From: Candidatus Evtepia faecigallinarum
Lineage (GTDB): Bacteria > Bacillota > Clostridia > Oscillospirales > Oscillospiraceae
Direction: 5' to 3'
Length of the DNA stretch: 32,534 nt
NCBI GenBank assembly: GCA_019115225.1
Contig: DXEA01000088.1
Location: forward strand, 1-32,534
A program made the translations under genes and the position numbers. Positions 16,306 to 25,138 of this stretch are shown one piece after another. The notes beneath the pieces are model-generated. The model worked only from the letters and a program-made list of their open reading frames with translations. It had not been told where the DNA came from and made no database searches. Each line of letters opens with the position of its first letter. Within the stretch, counting starts at the first letter, position 1.

Positions 16306-16797
16306 TCAGAGAAATTTGGGGGGCAGGGGTGGGCCTCCGGCGGCGGCCAGCAGCTCTCCTAACCCCTGGCGGCCGGCCAGGAGCATGAGCTTGGAGGTGC
16401 CGTGGGCCAGCAGCTTCCCCGCCCCGTCCTTCACCGTGGCCTCGGCCAGACAGATGGACCGGCCCGCCCGCAGGACCCGCCCCTCGGCCACCAGGGTGCC
16501 TGTGCGGGCCATGGAGAGGTTTGTCACCGTCAGGTCCAGGGAGGTATAGCCCTGGCCGGCGGGCATGCGGCAATAGGCGGCCCAATAGGCCACCGTGTCC
16601 AGCAGGGAGGAGTAGACCCCGCCGTGGATGCTGCCAAAGGCGTTGCCGTGGCGGGTTTCGTCCAGGTCCAGGGTCAGGCGGCAGTAGTCCGGCTGGATGG
16701 CCTGAAAGCGCATGCCCAGCAGGGCGAAATAGGGGGCCCGGTCCAGCAGGTCCATGAGGGCCTGGATGTGTTGGGGGTTCAGGTGGGGGGACGGCAT
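16306..16797 (-). CDS. PaaI-type hotdog thioesterase
   Basis: LDETRHGNAFGSIHGGVYSSLLDTVAYWAA...TSLDLTVTNLSMARTGTLVAEGRVLRAGRS. Confidence 0.88.
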   Translation of the reverse strand: MPSPHLNPQHIQALMDLLDRAPYFALLGMRFQAIQPDYCRLTLDLDETRHGNAFGSIHGGVYSSLLDTVAYWAAYCRMPAGQGYTSLDLTVTNLSMARTGTLVAEGRVLRAGRSICLAEATVKDGAGKLLAHGTSKLMLLAGRQGLGELLAAAGGPPLPPKFL

Positions 16798-16894
16798 AGG
16801 GCACCTCCGAATAGGACAAAGGACCGCCGGCCGGCGATCCTTTGTCGGGCTGTTATGGTTATTGTAGCACGCGCCGGCCGTTCGGGCAAGCCCC

Positions 16895-17773
16895 TCAGGC
16901 CAGGCGCACGTCCTCATCCCCCTCAAAGAAGAGGGCCAGGGAGCCGGGGCCGGCGTGGCTGCCGCAGGTGGGGTCGAAGGGGGCGATGAGCAGGTGCTTG
17001 GGGGGATTGTTCTGCCGCAGCAGGCCGGCCAGGGTCCTGGCATCCTGGGGGCAGCCCCCGTGGGCGATGCACACGGTCTGGTCGCCGGGGTAGCGGACCA
17101 GGGCGTCGTAGCGCTGGGCCAGGGTCTTGATGGCCTGGGCCCGCCCCCGGGCCTTGCCGGCCAGGACGATGTGCCCCTGGTCATCCCCCTTGAGCAGGGG
17201 CTTGATGCCCAGGACGGTGCCCAGCAGGGCCTTGCCCCCGGACAGCCGTCCGCCCCGGCTGAGGTAGAACAGGTCGTCCACAGTGAACAGGTGGGCGATG
17301 CGCAGGCGGAGGGAGAGGAGGGCCTGGGCGGTCTCCTCCAGCCCCAGCCCCCGCTGGCGCAGGGCAAAGGCCCGCAGCACCAGCAGGCCCTGGCCCAGGG
17401 AGGCGGACAGGGAGTCCACCACCCGCACCGTCCGCTGGGGGAAGGCCTCTGCCAGCTGCTTGGCAGCAGAGCAGGCGGCGTGGTAGGAGGAGCTGATGCC
17501 CGAGGAGGTGCTGACCATGAGCACATCCAGCCCGGACTGGAGCAGGGGCTGCATATATTCCACAAAGCGCTGGGGGGGCACCATGGAGGTGGACACCTGG
17601 GCCCGCTGCTTCATGGCCTGGAAAAAGGCGGCGCTGTCATAGCCCTCGGGGGCCAGACAGAGGTGCTCCCTGCCCTGGAAGGAGAAGGACAGGGGGACCA
17701 CCACCAGCCCCCGGCGGGCGATCTGGTCCAGGGGCAGGCCGGCCAGAGAATCGGTCACGATGGCAAAAGACAT
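16895..17773 (-). CDS. DegV family protein (second paralog)
   Basis: MSFAIVTDSLAGLPLDQIARRGLVVVPLSFSFQG...STSSGISSSYHAA...VVDSLSASLGQGLLV...LSRGGRLSGGKALLGTVLGIKPLL. Confidence 0.92.
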   Translation of the reverse strand: MSFAIVTDSLAGLPLDQIARRGLVVVPLSFSFQGREHLCLAPEGYDSAAFFQAMKQRAQVSTSMVPPQRFVEYMQPLLQSGLDVLMVSTSSGISSSYHAACSAAKQLAEAFPQRTVRVVDSLSASLGQGLLVLRAFALRQRGLGLEETAQALLSLRLRIAHLFTVDDLFYLSRGGRLSGGKALLGTVLGIKPLLKGDDQGHIVLAGKARGRAQAIKTLAQRYDALVRYPGDQTVCIAHGGCPQDARTLAGLLRQNNPPKHLLIAPFDPTCGSHAGPGSLALFFEGDEDVRLA

Positions 17774-17896
17774 AATTTTTGCCTCCTTGTTATATAATAC
17801 GCATCATTAGATTAACAGGAGGCAGAGACGATGTCAAGGGATATGAAGGTCTATTAGCGAAAGGTTTACAAAAAAGACACACAACCCCCTTGGCAC

Positions 17897-17933
17897 AAAA
17901 AGCCCCACCCGCGCAGCAGGGCGCGGGTGGGGT
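17897..17933 (-). terminator. Intrinsic terminator of the flavodoxin-like gene pair
   Basis: Minus strand accccacccgcgccctgctgcgcgggtggggcttttt. Confidence 0.85.
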
Positions 17934-17942
17934 CTGGAGGGG

Positions 17943-18551
17943 TCAGGCGTCCTCGATCTGCATGGTGGCCATCTGCTCCCTGGTGATGCCCCTGCGCGCG
18001 CCATAGGCCGTCCAGTAGGCGGCAGAGGCCCGCAGGAAGAGGAATTTGGGCAGGGGCATGGTCACCTGGAGCTGCCGGTGGCGGCCGGCGGCGATGGCGG
18101 CGGCCAGGCGGTTGATCTTCCGGTGGGCCAGGCCCCGGAAGGGGGTGGTGAGGATGGCCTCGCCGCCGCCGATCTTCAGGCTGGAGCCGAAGGGGAAGCC
18201 GCAGTTCTGACAGAAACACTGGACCATCTTCACGGCCACATCGTTTTGTGCCGGCTCCAGAAAGCCGCAGTTGATGAGGACGGACACGGTGGGCTTGTGC
18301 TGGGGGAGGTGCTCCTCCAGGGTTTTCAAAAAGTGCAGCAGGGTCACCGGCAGGCTGTCCACATAGAGGGGAGAGACCAGCAGCAGGTGGTCGCAGCGGC
18401 CCACCCTGGCGCACAGGTCCAGGTGGTTGTCCCTGGTGATGCTGTGGGACTGGACCTCCCCCGGCCAGGCGCCGGCAAAGAGGGCGGCGTACTGCTTGGA
18501 GTTGGACCGGGGCGCCCGGGGACTGCCGTTGAGTATCAACATGCTTCCCAT
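17943..18551 (-). CDS. Flavodoxin-fold / NADPH-dependent FMN reductase-like protein
   Basis: MLILNGSPRAPRSNSKQYAALFAG...DHLLLVSPLYVDSLPVTLLHFLKTLEEH. Confidence 0.75.
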   Translation of the reverse strand: MGSMLILNGSPRAPRSNSKQYAALFAGAWPGEVQSHSITRDNHLDLCARVGRCDHLLLVSPLYVDSLPVTLLHFLKTLEEHLPQHKPTVSVLINCGFLEPAQNDVAVKMVQCFCQNCGFPFGSSLKIGGGEAILTTPFRGLAHRKINRLAAAIAAGRHRQLQVTMPLPKFLFLRASAAYWTAYGARRGITREQMATMQIEDA

Positions 18552-19051
18552 GCCTGCACCTCATTTCTCACGGTCTCCTCCACCGCCCTCTCAGGCACCA
18601 CCAGCACCCGGTGGCGGAGGAAGTTCATGTTTCTGGCGTTGCGGTCTGCCAGCTGCCGGAAGAGGTCCTCCTCCTGGGCGGAGACCGGGCCGTAGCCCAC
18701 GATGACCGCCTGCTTGGGGGTCACCGCCCGCTGGAGGTGGTGGGTCTCCCCCTGGTGCAGGCGGAGAAAGGCCTGCTGGATGGGGATGGCGCGCTCGAGC
18801 ATGGTTTTCAGGGTGGTGTCATAGCCCCCGTAGCGGATGCGGCTGACGTAGAGGATCTTGTCACAGGCAGCGATGAGGGGATAGACCGTCACCCCGTCGT
18901 CCCGGATGACGCATTTGCCGGGGGTTTTCGTCCAGCAGCCAAAGCAGCCGACGCAGTGGGCGATGTTCAGGCGGGACAGGTCGAGGATGACGGTGGTTTC
19001 GGGGTCGGATGGAGAGATGGCCAGGGGCCTGTCACTCAGGATCAGATGCAT
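18536..19051 (-). CDS. Flavodoxin family / NAD(P)H-dependent oxidoreductase-like protein with Cys motif
   Basis: SRLNIAHCVGCFGCWTKTPGKCVIRDDGVTVYPLIAACDKILYVSRIRYGGYDTTLKTMLERAIP; overlaps the next gene. Confidence 0.78.
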   Translation of the reverse strand: MHLILSDRPLAISPSDPETTVILDLSRLNIAHCVGCFGCWTKTPGKCVIRDDGVTVYPLIAACDKILYVSRIRYGGYDTTLKTMLERAIPIQQAFLRLHQGETHHLQRAVTPKQAVIVGYGPVSAQEEDLFRQLADRNARNMNFLRHRVLVVPERAVEETVRNEVQAWEAC

Positions 19052-19089
19052 GGGGGGTCCTCCGGTTGGCGGGCATTGCGGGAAGGAAT

Positions 19090-19124
19090 AAAAAAAGGAA
19101 GATACGACATCTATCGTATCTTCC
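19090..19124 (-). terminator. Intrinsic terminator of tRNA-Leu
   Basis: ggaagatacga-n6-tcgtatcttcc with A run on plus (T run on minus). Confidence 0.85.
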
Positions 19125-19125
19125 T

Positions 19126-19213
19126 TGGTGCGCGAGGCGGGACTTGAACCCGCACGTGCGTATTGCACACTAGAACCTGAATCTAGCGAGTCTGCCAATT
19201 CCACCACTCGCGC
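19126..19213 (-). tRNA. tRNA-Leu (anticodon CAG), CCA encoded
   Basis: Minus strand GCGCGAGTGGTGGAATTGGCAGACTCGCTAGATTCAGGTTCTAGTGTGCAATACGCACGTGCGGGTTCAAGTCCCGCCTCGCGCACCA; anticodon loop TTCAGGT, long variable arm. Confidence 0.96.
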
Positions 19214-19262
19214 TTATCTTTTTTTGCCCCGTCGAGAAGGTGTCTCGTTCAGTGCGAGACTT

Positions 19263-19291
19263 ATAATAGCACAGGAAGGGGAAAGTGTCAA
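19263..19291 (-). promoter_or_regulatory. Promoter of tRNA-Leu
   Basis: Minus strand TTGACA - 17 nt - TATTAT. Confidence 0.8.
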
Positions 19292-19321
19292 GGGATTTTT
19301 TCGACTTTTTTTCAAATTTTC

Positions 19322-19366
19322 AAAAAAGTTTTTTCGCCCCCGGTCCGGCGGTCCGAACCGGGGGCG
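19322..19366 (-). terminator. Hairpin after upp
   Basis: Minus strand cgcccccggttcggaccgccggaccgggggcg with a downstream T tract a few nt away. Confidence 0.65.
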
Positions 19367-19372
19367 GCGGGG

Positions 19373-20002
19373 TCATTTGGTGCCAAAGATTCGGTCGCCG
19401 GCGTCCCCCAGGCCGGGGACAATATAGCCGTGCTCGTTGAGCTTTTCATCCACGGCGGCCACATAGATCTCCACGTCGGGGTGCTCCTGGCGCACCCGGG
19501 CGATGCCCTCCGGGGCGGCCAGGATGTTCATGAGCTTGATGTTCTTCACCCCGTACTCCTTGACGAAGGTGATGGCGGCGGCGGCGGAGCCGCCGGTGGC
19601 CAGCATGGGGTCGAGGATGATCACATCCCGCTCGGCGATGTCCGAGGGCATTTTGCAATAGTACTTCACCGGCTCCAGGGTCTCCGGGTCCCGGAACAGG
19701 CCGATGTGGCCCACCTTGGCCGAGGGGATGAGGGTGAAGATGCCCTCCACCATCCCCAGCCCCGCCCGCAGCACGGGCACGATGGCCAGCTTCTTGCCGG
19801 CAATCTGCCGGGTGACGGCCGGACCCACAGGGGTCTGGACGGGCACGTCCTGGAGGGGAAGGTCCCGGGTGGCCTCGTAGCACATGAGGGTGGCGACCTC
19901 CCCCACGATTTCACGGAATTCCTTCACGCCGGTCTTTTCATCCCGCAGGATGGACAGCTTGTGCTGCAGCAGGGGGTGGTCCAGAATGTGTACCATTTCC
20001 AT
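19373..20002 (-). CDS. upp: Uracil phosphoribosyltransferase
   Basis: [40 protein letters not shown]...[14 protein letters not shown]...[16 protein letters not shown]. Confidence 0.97.
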   Translation of the reverse strand: MEMVHILDHPLLQHKLSILRDEKTGVKEFREIVGEVATLMCYEATRDLPLQDVPVQTPVGPAVTRQIAGKKLAIVPVLRAGLGMVEGIFTLIPSAKVGHIGLFRDPETLEPVKYYCKMPSDIAERDVIILDPMLATGGSAAAAITFVKEYGVKNIKLMNILAAPEGIARVRQEHPDVEIYVAAVDEKLNEHGYIVPGLGDAGDRIFGTK

Positions 20003-20024
20003 GTTTCGTTGTCTCCCTTCTGTC

Positions 20025-20741
20025 TCATGGGGTGGTGGGGGTTTGCTGCTCCCTGGCCAGGCGCTCCCGTTCGGCCTGGGACAGGCGGTGGTAGACGGGC
20101 ACCAGGGCCTCCGGGGGGACGGTCTGCCCGGCCCGGGCCAGCTCCAGGGCCTGCCGGGCCACCCCCCAGGCGGTCTGCTGGCGCAGGTTGGGGGGCGCCA
20201 GACGGGCGGGGATGCCTGCGGCGGTGAGGGCGTCATAGCACAGCCGGGCACCGTCCCCCACCACCAGCTGGGGGGTGTCGCAGCCCCGGAGCTCCTCGAT
20301 GAGATCCTCTAAGGCGATGGCCCGGTCGGGGGTCAGCCGCCGGGGGGCGGTACCGTCCACCTGAAAGCGGGCGTTGTAGACCTGGTGCCGCCGGGCGTCC
20401 ATGGCCGCGCACACCTGGCCGGAAAAGCCCGCCAGGCTCCAGGCCATGGCCTCTAAGGTGGAGCAGCTGGCGCAGGGGAGCTGGGCGGCCCAGGCCAGGC
20501 CCTTGGCCGCCGCCACGCCGATGCGCAGGCCGGTGAAGGAGCCGGGGCCCGCCGCCACGGCGATGAGGTCCAGGTCCCGGACGGTGAGGCCGCAGTCGGC
20601 CAGCAGCCGCTGGGCCATGGGCAGCAGGGTCTGGCTGTGGGTCAGGCCCGTGTGCAGAAAGCTCTGGGCGATGAGCTCCTCCCCCTGGCACAGGGCCACG
20701 GAGGCCGCTGTGGCGGAGGATTCCAAGGCTAAGATCTTCAT
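20025..20741 (-). CDS. tsaB: tRNA t6A threonylcarbamoyladenosine biosynthesis protein TsaB
   Basis: [26 protein letters not shown]...HSQTLLPM...[25 protein letters not shown]. Confidence 0.95.
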   Translation of the reverse strand: MKILALESSATAASVALCQGEELIAQSFLHTGLTHSQTLLPMAQRLLADCGLTVRDLDLIAVAAGPGSFTGLRIGVAAAKGLAWAAQLPCASCSTLEAMAWSLAGFSGQVCAAMDARRHQVYNARFQVDGTAPRRLTPDRAIALEDLIEELRGCDTPQLVVGDGARLCYDALTAAGIPARLAPPNLRQQTAWGVARQALELARAGQTVPPEALVPVYHRLSQAERERLAREQQTPTTP

Positions 20742-21187
20742 GGGGTGTCCTCCCTTTCCTCCTCCAGGCCGGGGCCGCGGAGGGTGAGGATGCGGTCATT
20801 CTCCCCCTGGCCCCGGCGGATGTCCACGAAAATGGTCTCCCCGTCCAGGGCGGAGCGGATGTTTTCGCTCCACTCCACGGCGCAGATGCCCCCCCGGGCC
20901 AGGAAGTCCTCCCAGCCGATGTCAAAGAGGTCCTCGGCATCCCGCAGCCGGTACATGTCAAAGTGGAACAGGGGCAGCCGGCCCCCCTCGTATTCGTTGA
21001 CGATGGTGAAGGTGGGGCTGGTGACCCGCTGGGCGATCCCCAGGCCCCGGGCCATGCCCCGGACAAAGGCGGTTTTTCCTGCGCCCAGGTCTCCGGTAAA
21101 GGCCACCACGGCGCCGGGGGACAGGCGGGCAGCCAGGTCCCGGCCGATGGCCTCGGTCTCCCCTTCGCTTGTGGAATATCGCTGCAT
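20738..21187 (-). CDS. tsaE: tRNA t6A biosynthesis ATPase TsaE
   Basis: GAVVAFTGDLGAGKTAFVRGMARGLG...SPTFTIVNEYEGGRLPLFHFDMYRL; 4-bp overlap with tsaB. Confidence 0.95.
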   Translation of the reverse strand: MQRYSTSEGETEAIGRDLAARLSPGAVVAFTGDLGAGKTAFVRGMARGLGIAQRVTSPTFTIVNEYEGGRLPLFHFDMYRLRDAEDLFDIGWEDFLARGGICAVEWSENIRSALDGETIFVDIRRGQGENDRILTLRGPGLEEEREDTP

Positions 21188-21355
21188 GAGATGGGTTCCT
21201 TTCCTGGGGACCGGTCCGATCCCCGGTTTTTTTGTATTCTACCATAAAACGGCCCCGGTTGCACCCCTCTGCGACAAAATTTCTCGCCCCGGCTGGGTAT
21301 CATAAGGGGAGACTGTTTTTTGTGCGAAAGAGGCAGAGAGGGGAGGAGAGGGCCC

Positions 21356-22483
21356 ATGGGACGCAGAAGAGGGGAAAAGCCCCTGTTTTTTCTCAGCCTG
21401 GCGGCGGCCCTGTACGGCCTGGCCCTGATCTTCAGCGCCACCCGCTACGACCCCGACCTCCAGGGCCTGGCGGGCAAGCAGGCCATCGCCCTGGCGGTGG
21501 GGGTGGCCCTGTGCCTGCTGCTGTGTGCCCTGGACGTAAGGCGGCTGCTGGAGCGGCTGTGGTGGCTGCTGCCCATCCTGAATGTGGCCCTGCTCCTGCT
21601 GCTGGTTCCCCTGGGCAACGACGACGGCACGGGCAACAGGAGCTGGATCTCCCTGCCGGGGGGCGTGTTCAACCTCCAGCCGGCGGAGATCGTGAAACTC
21701 TCCTTCCTGCTCCTGCTGGCCGTCCAGCTGGATAGGCTGGCGGAGAAGGGCCTGGACCGGCTCAAAGCGGTTCTGGCCCTGCTGGCCCATGTGCTGGCCC
21801 TGTGCGCCCTGCTGTACGGGGTGTCCGGGGATATCGGCATGGCGGCGGTCTATCTGGCGGTCTATTTTGGGATGCTGTTTTCGGCGGGGGTCCACCCCCT
21901 GTGGCTCCTGGGAGAGGCCGCCGCCGGGGTGGCGGGGGTGGTGGTGCTCTGGCCCCGGCTGCCGGAGTATGTCCGCCTGCGCTTTCTGGTGGTCCTGGAC
22001 CACGACCTGGACCCCTTGGGCAAGGGCTTTCAGCAGGAGCGCAGCCTGCTGGCCATCGGCTCCGGCCAGGGGCTGGGGCAGGGGTATTTGCAGGGGACCC
22101 AGACCCAGAGCCCGTCCCCCTCCGCCCTGCCCGCCCGGCACACGGACTTTATCTTTTCCGTGGCGGGGGAGGAGCTGGGCCTGCTGGGCTGCCTGGTGAT
22201 CCTGGCCCTGCTGGGGGCCATCATTTTCCGCTGCCTGTGGCTGGCCCGGCGCAGCCGGGACCGGGTCTTTTCCGCCGTGGCCGCCGGGGTGGCGGCCATG
22301 TTCGGGGCCCAGACCCTGCTGAATGTGGGCATGTGTCTGTATGTGGCCCCGGTGGTGGGGGTGACCCTGCCCTTTTTCAGCTATGGCGGTTCTTCGCTGA
22401 TCACGGCCTTTGGCGCAGTGGGCCTGGTGCTGTCCATGAAAAAGGAGAGATTGGGAGGAAGCGGCAGCGGGCCGGGGGCATAA
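21356..22483 (+). CDS. FtsW/RodA/SpoVE family (SEDS) protein
   Basis: Multi-TM; GNRSWISLPGGVFNLQPAEIVKLSFLL, HTDFIFSVAGEELGLLGC, LPFFSYGGSSL. Start chosen at MGRRRGEK with gggaggag SD. Confidence 0.93.
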   Translation: MGRRRGEKPLFFLSLAAALYGLALIFSATRYDPDLQGLAGKQAIALAVGVALCLLLCALDVRRLLERLWWLLPILNVALLLLLVPLGNDDGTGNRSWISLPGGVFNLQPAEIVKLSFLLLLAVQLDRLAEKGLDRLKAVLALLAHVLALCALLYGVSGDIGMAAVYLAVYFGMLFSAGVHPLWLLGEAAAGVAGVVVLWPRLPEYVRLRFLVVLDHDLDPLGKGFQQERSLLAIGSGQGLGQGYLQGTQTQSPSPSALPARHTDFIFSVAGEELGLLGCLVILALLGAIIFRCLWLARRSRDRVFSAVAAGVAAMFGAQTLLNVGMCLYVAPVVGVTLPFFSYGGSSLITAFGAVGLVLSMKKERLGGSGSGPGA

Positions 22484-22505
22484 GCAAGGCCTGCCCGGAG
22501 AGACT

Positions 22506-23519
22506 ATGACCAACGCTTCAACGAGGAGGTCATTGCAAATGGCACAGTCTTGCTTTCCGAAACGGCTGGGAGCGCTGCTGCTCCTGGCCGTTCTCTCTCT
22601 TGCCCTATCCCTGCCCGCCCTGGCCCTGTTTGACCGGACGGAGGAGGACGACGGGCAGGCCCCCATCGCCGAGAACTTCTCCCTGTCCACCTACCGGGAC
22701 GTGGCCATCAGCGGCACCTTTTCCGGAATCGACCCCCAGGGGGATGCCCTGACCTTCCGGGTGACCAAAAACCCGGCCCGGGGCTCTGTGACCCTGGCAG
22801 AGGACGGCTCGGGCCGCTTCACCTATGCCCCCTATGAGAAGAAGACCGGGAAGGACTCCTTCACCTATGTGGCCATAGACCCGGCAGGGCACACCTCCCA
22901 GCCGGCAGAGGTCTCCGTGCGCATTGAAAAGCCCGACACCAAGGTCACCTATGCCGACATGGACGGCAACCCCGCCCACAAGGCGGCCATCTCCCTGGCC
23001 GAGCGGGAGATCTTTGTGGGGGAGAAGCTGGGCCAGACCTGGTTCTTCCGGCCGGAGACCCCGGTGACCCGGGAGGAATTCCTGGCCCTGGCCATGGACA
23101 CCGTGGAGATGGACACCCTGACCCAGGCCCAGCTGACGGGCTTTGCCGACGATGAGAGTATCTCCGCCTGGGCCCGGCCCTATGTGGCCTCCGCCCTGGG
23201 GGCGGGGATGGTCCAGGGGACCACGGCAGCAGGGGAAGGGACCACATTCGATCCTGACCGGGTCATCACCCGCACCGAGGCGGCGGTGATCCTGGACCGC
23301 CTGCTGCGGGTGGCGGACGTGGCCGGCCAGGAGGACCTGGTCTCTGCCGCCGCCCCGGCCTGGGCCCGGCAGTCGGTGGTGAACCTCTCGGCAGTGGGAG
23401 TGCTGGAGGGGGCGGCGGAGACCGAGGAAGCCCTCTCGGCCCCCCTCACCCGGGCACAGGCGGCCCAAATGCTGCAATCTGCCATAGAAGTGCTGGACTT
23501 TCGGGAAGAAATTTGGTAA
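22506..23519 (+). CDS. Exported S-layer homology (SLH) protein with Ig/cadherin-like domain
   Basis: Signal peptide; PIAENFSLSTYRDVAISGTFSGIDPQGDALTFRVTKNPARGSVTLAEDGSGRFTYAPYEKKTGKDSFTYVAID; SLH-like repeats (PVTREEFLALAMD, FDPDRVITRTEAAVILDRLL, LTRAQAAQMLQSAI). Alternative starts possible. Confidence 0.85.
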   Translation: MTNASTRRSLQMAQSCFPKRLGALLLLAVLSLALSLPALALFDRTEEDDGQAPIAENFSLSTYRDVAISGTFSGIDPQGDALTFRVTKNPARGSVTLAEDGSGRFTYAPYEKKTGKDSFTYVAIDPAGHTSQPAEVSVRIEKPDTKVTYADMDGNPAHKAAISLAEREIFVGEKLGQTWFFRPETPVTREEFLALAMDTVEMDTLTQAQLTGFADDESISAWARPYVASALGAGMVQGTTAAGEGTTFDPDRVITRTEAAVILDRLLRVADVAGQEDLVSAAAPAWARQSVVNLSAVGVLEGAAETEEALSAPLTRAQAAQMLQSAIEVLDFREEIW

Positions 23520-23602
23520 ACTGTACCTGCAAACGTCTTTGCCCACGGACGCGGCGCCCCCGGCAAGCGGGTGCCGCGTCCTCACAAGAAAGAGAGTGCG
23601 CC

Positions 23603-24103
23603 ATGGAGCAAGCAGTGATCCACTCACCCTTAGGCCCCCTGACCCTGTTCGCGGAAGACGGACACCTGATCGCCCTGGTCTTTGGAGACTATGGCGGCTA
23701 TGACGACCTGCCCCTGTTCCGGCAGGCCAGGCACCAGCTGGAGGAATACTTCGCCGGCCAGCGCCGCACCTTCTCCCTCCCCCTGGCCCCGGAGGGGACG
23801 GCCTTTCAGCGGCGGGTGTGGCAGACCCTGCTGCACATTCCCTACGGCCAGGTGATCTCCTACCGGGACCTGGCAGCCCAGGTGGGCTCCCCCCGGGCCT
23901 TCCAGGCGGTGGGGCAGGCCAATGGCAGGAACCCTCTGCCCATCCTCATCCCCTGCCACCGGGTCATCGCCGCCGACGGCACCTTGGGGGGCTATTCCAG
24001 CGGGGTGGGCCACAAGGCCTTCCTGCTGCGGCTGGAGGGGGTCCAGGTCCCTGAGTCCGCCCCGCCCCGCCGGCTGGGGAAACGGGGGGTGAGCGCCCAT
24101 TGA
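23603..24103 (+). CDS. ogt: Methylated-DNA--protein-cysteine methyltransferase
   Basis: GTAFQRRVWQTLLHIPYGQVISYRDLA...VGQANGRNPLPILIPCHRVIAADGTLGGYSSG. Confidence 0.95.
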   Translation: MEQAVIHSPLGPLTLFAEDGHLIALVFGDYGGYDDLPLFRQARHQLEEYFAGQRRTFSLPLAPEGTAFQRRVWQTLLHIPYGQVISYRDLAAQVGSPRAFQAVGQANGRNPLPILIPCHRVIAADGTLGGYSSGVGHKAFLLRLEGVQVPESAPPRRLGKRGVSAH

Positions 24104-24146
24104 GCCATGGCACAGACCAGCGGAAGGCTGTTTGGCAGAAAAGAAA

Positions 24147-24193
24147 ACGCCCGCACCGGGACGGCAATGTCCTTTGGTGCGGGCGTGTTTTTG
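24147..24193. terminator. Bidirectional terminator between ogt and argF
   Basis: acgcccgcacc ... ggtgcgggcgt + ttttt, with A-rich tract on the other side. Confidence 0.85.
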
Positions 24194-24208
24194 TCGCAAT
24201 GGGTCAGC

Positions 24209-25117
24209 TCACTTCATGAGCAGGTACAAAACGGCCTTCTGGGCGTGCAGGCGGTTTTCCGCCTCGTCGAAGATCTCATCGGCGTGGGCCTCAAAGACCT
24301 CGGCGGTGATCTCCTCCCCCCGGTGGGCGGGCAGGCAGTGCTGGACCATGGCCTCGGGGTGGGCCACGGCCATGACGGCGTCGTTGATCTGATAGCCCTC
24401 AAAGACCAGCTTGCGCTGGCCAGACTCCTCCTCCTGGCCCATGGAGGCCCACACGTCGGTGTAGAGGACATCGGCGTCCTTGGCGGCGGCCTGGATGTCG
24501 GGGGTGCAGAGGAAGTGGCCGGGGTACTGCTGGGCAAAGGCCATGACCTCCGGGTCGGGCTGATAGGTCTCGGGGCAGGCGATGGCCACGTCCATGCCGC
24601 ACTTGAGGCAGCCGACGATGAGGGAGTTGGCCATGTTGTTGCCGTCGCCGATGTAGCACAGCTTCAGGCCCTCCAGCTTGCCCTTGTGCTCCCGGATGGT
24701 CATAAGGTCTGCCAGCACCTGGCAGGGGTGGCAGAAGTCGGTCAGGCCGTTGATGACGGGGATGGAGGCGTACTTGGCCAGGGTCTCCACCTCCTCCTGG
24801 GCGAAGGTGCGGATCATGATGCCGTCGCAGAACCGGGAGAGGACCCGGGCGGTGTCCTGGACGGGCTCGTTGCGGCCGATCTGGCTGTCCTTGTCAGACA
24901 GGTAGATGGCGTTGCCCCCCAGCTGATAGATGCCGGTCTCGAAGGAGACCCGGGTGCGGGTGGAGCTCTTTTCAAAGATCATGGCCAGGGTCTTGCCGGC
25001 CAGGAAGGGGTGCTGGATGCCCGCCTTCTTCATGGCTTTGAGCTGGTCGGCGGTGTCCAGGATCTCCAGAATTTCTTCGCTGGACAGGTCCAGCAGCTTC
25101 AGTAAGTCTTTCTTCAT
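24209..25117 (-). CDS. argF: Ornithine carbamoyltransferase
   Basis: FEKSSTRTRVSFETGIYQLGG, DFCHPCQVLADLMT, HCLPAHRGEEIT. Confidence 0.97.
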   Translation of the reverse strand: MKKDLLKLLDLSSEEILEILDTADQLKAMKKAGIQHPFLAGKTLAMIFEKSSTRTRVSFETGIYQLGGNAIYLSDKDSQIGRNEPVQDTARVLSRFCDGIMIRTFAQEEVETLAKYASIPVINGLTDFCHPCQVLADLMTIREHKGKLEGLKLCYIGDGNNMANSLIVGCLKCGMDVAIACPETYQPDPEVMAFAQQYPGHFLCTPDIQAAAKDADVLYTDVWASMGQEEESGQRKLVFEGYQINDAVMAVAHPEAMVQHCLPAHRGEEITAEVFEAHADEIFDEAENRLHAQKAVLYLLMK

Positions 25118-25138
25118 AAGTCTCTCCTTTTCTCTCTC

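Noticed and set aside
16813-16847. gacaaaggaccgccgg/ccggcgatcctttgtc hairpin between degV and the thioesterase gene as a riboswitch
   Set aside because: A simple single hairpin without T run or additional conserved structure; could be a weak terminator or processing site, not enough to claim regulation.
21239-22690. 483 aa minus-strand ORF rich in Gln/His/Gly/Pro
   Set aside because: Antisense shadow of the RodA/FtsW gene, which has clear SEDS motifs.
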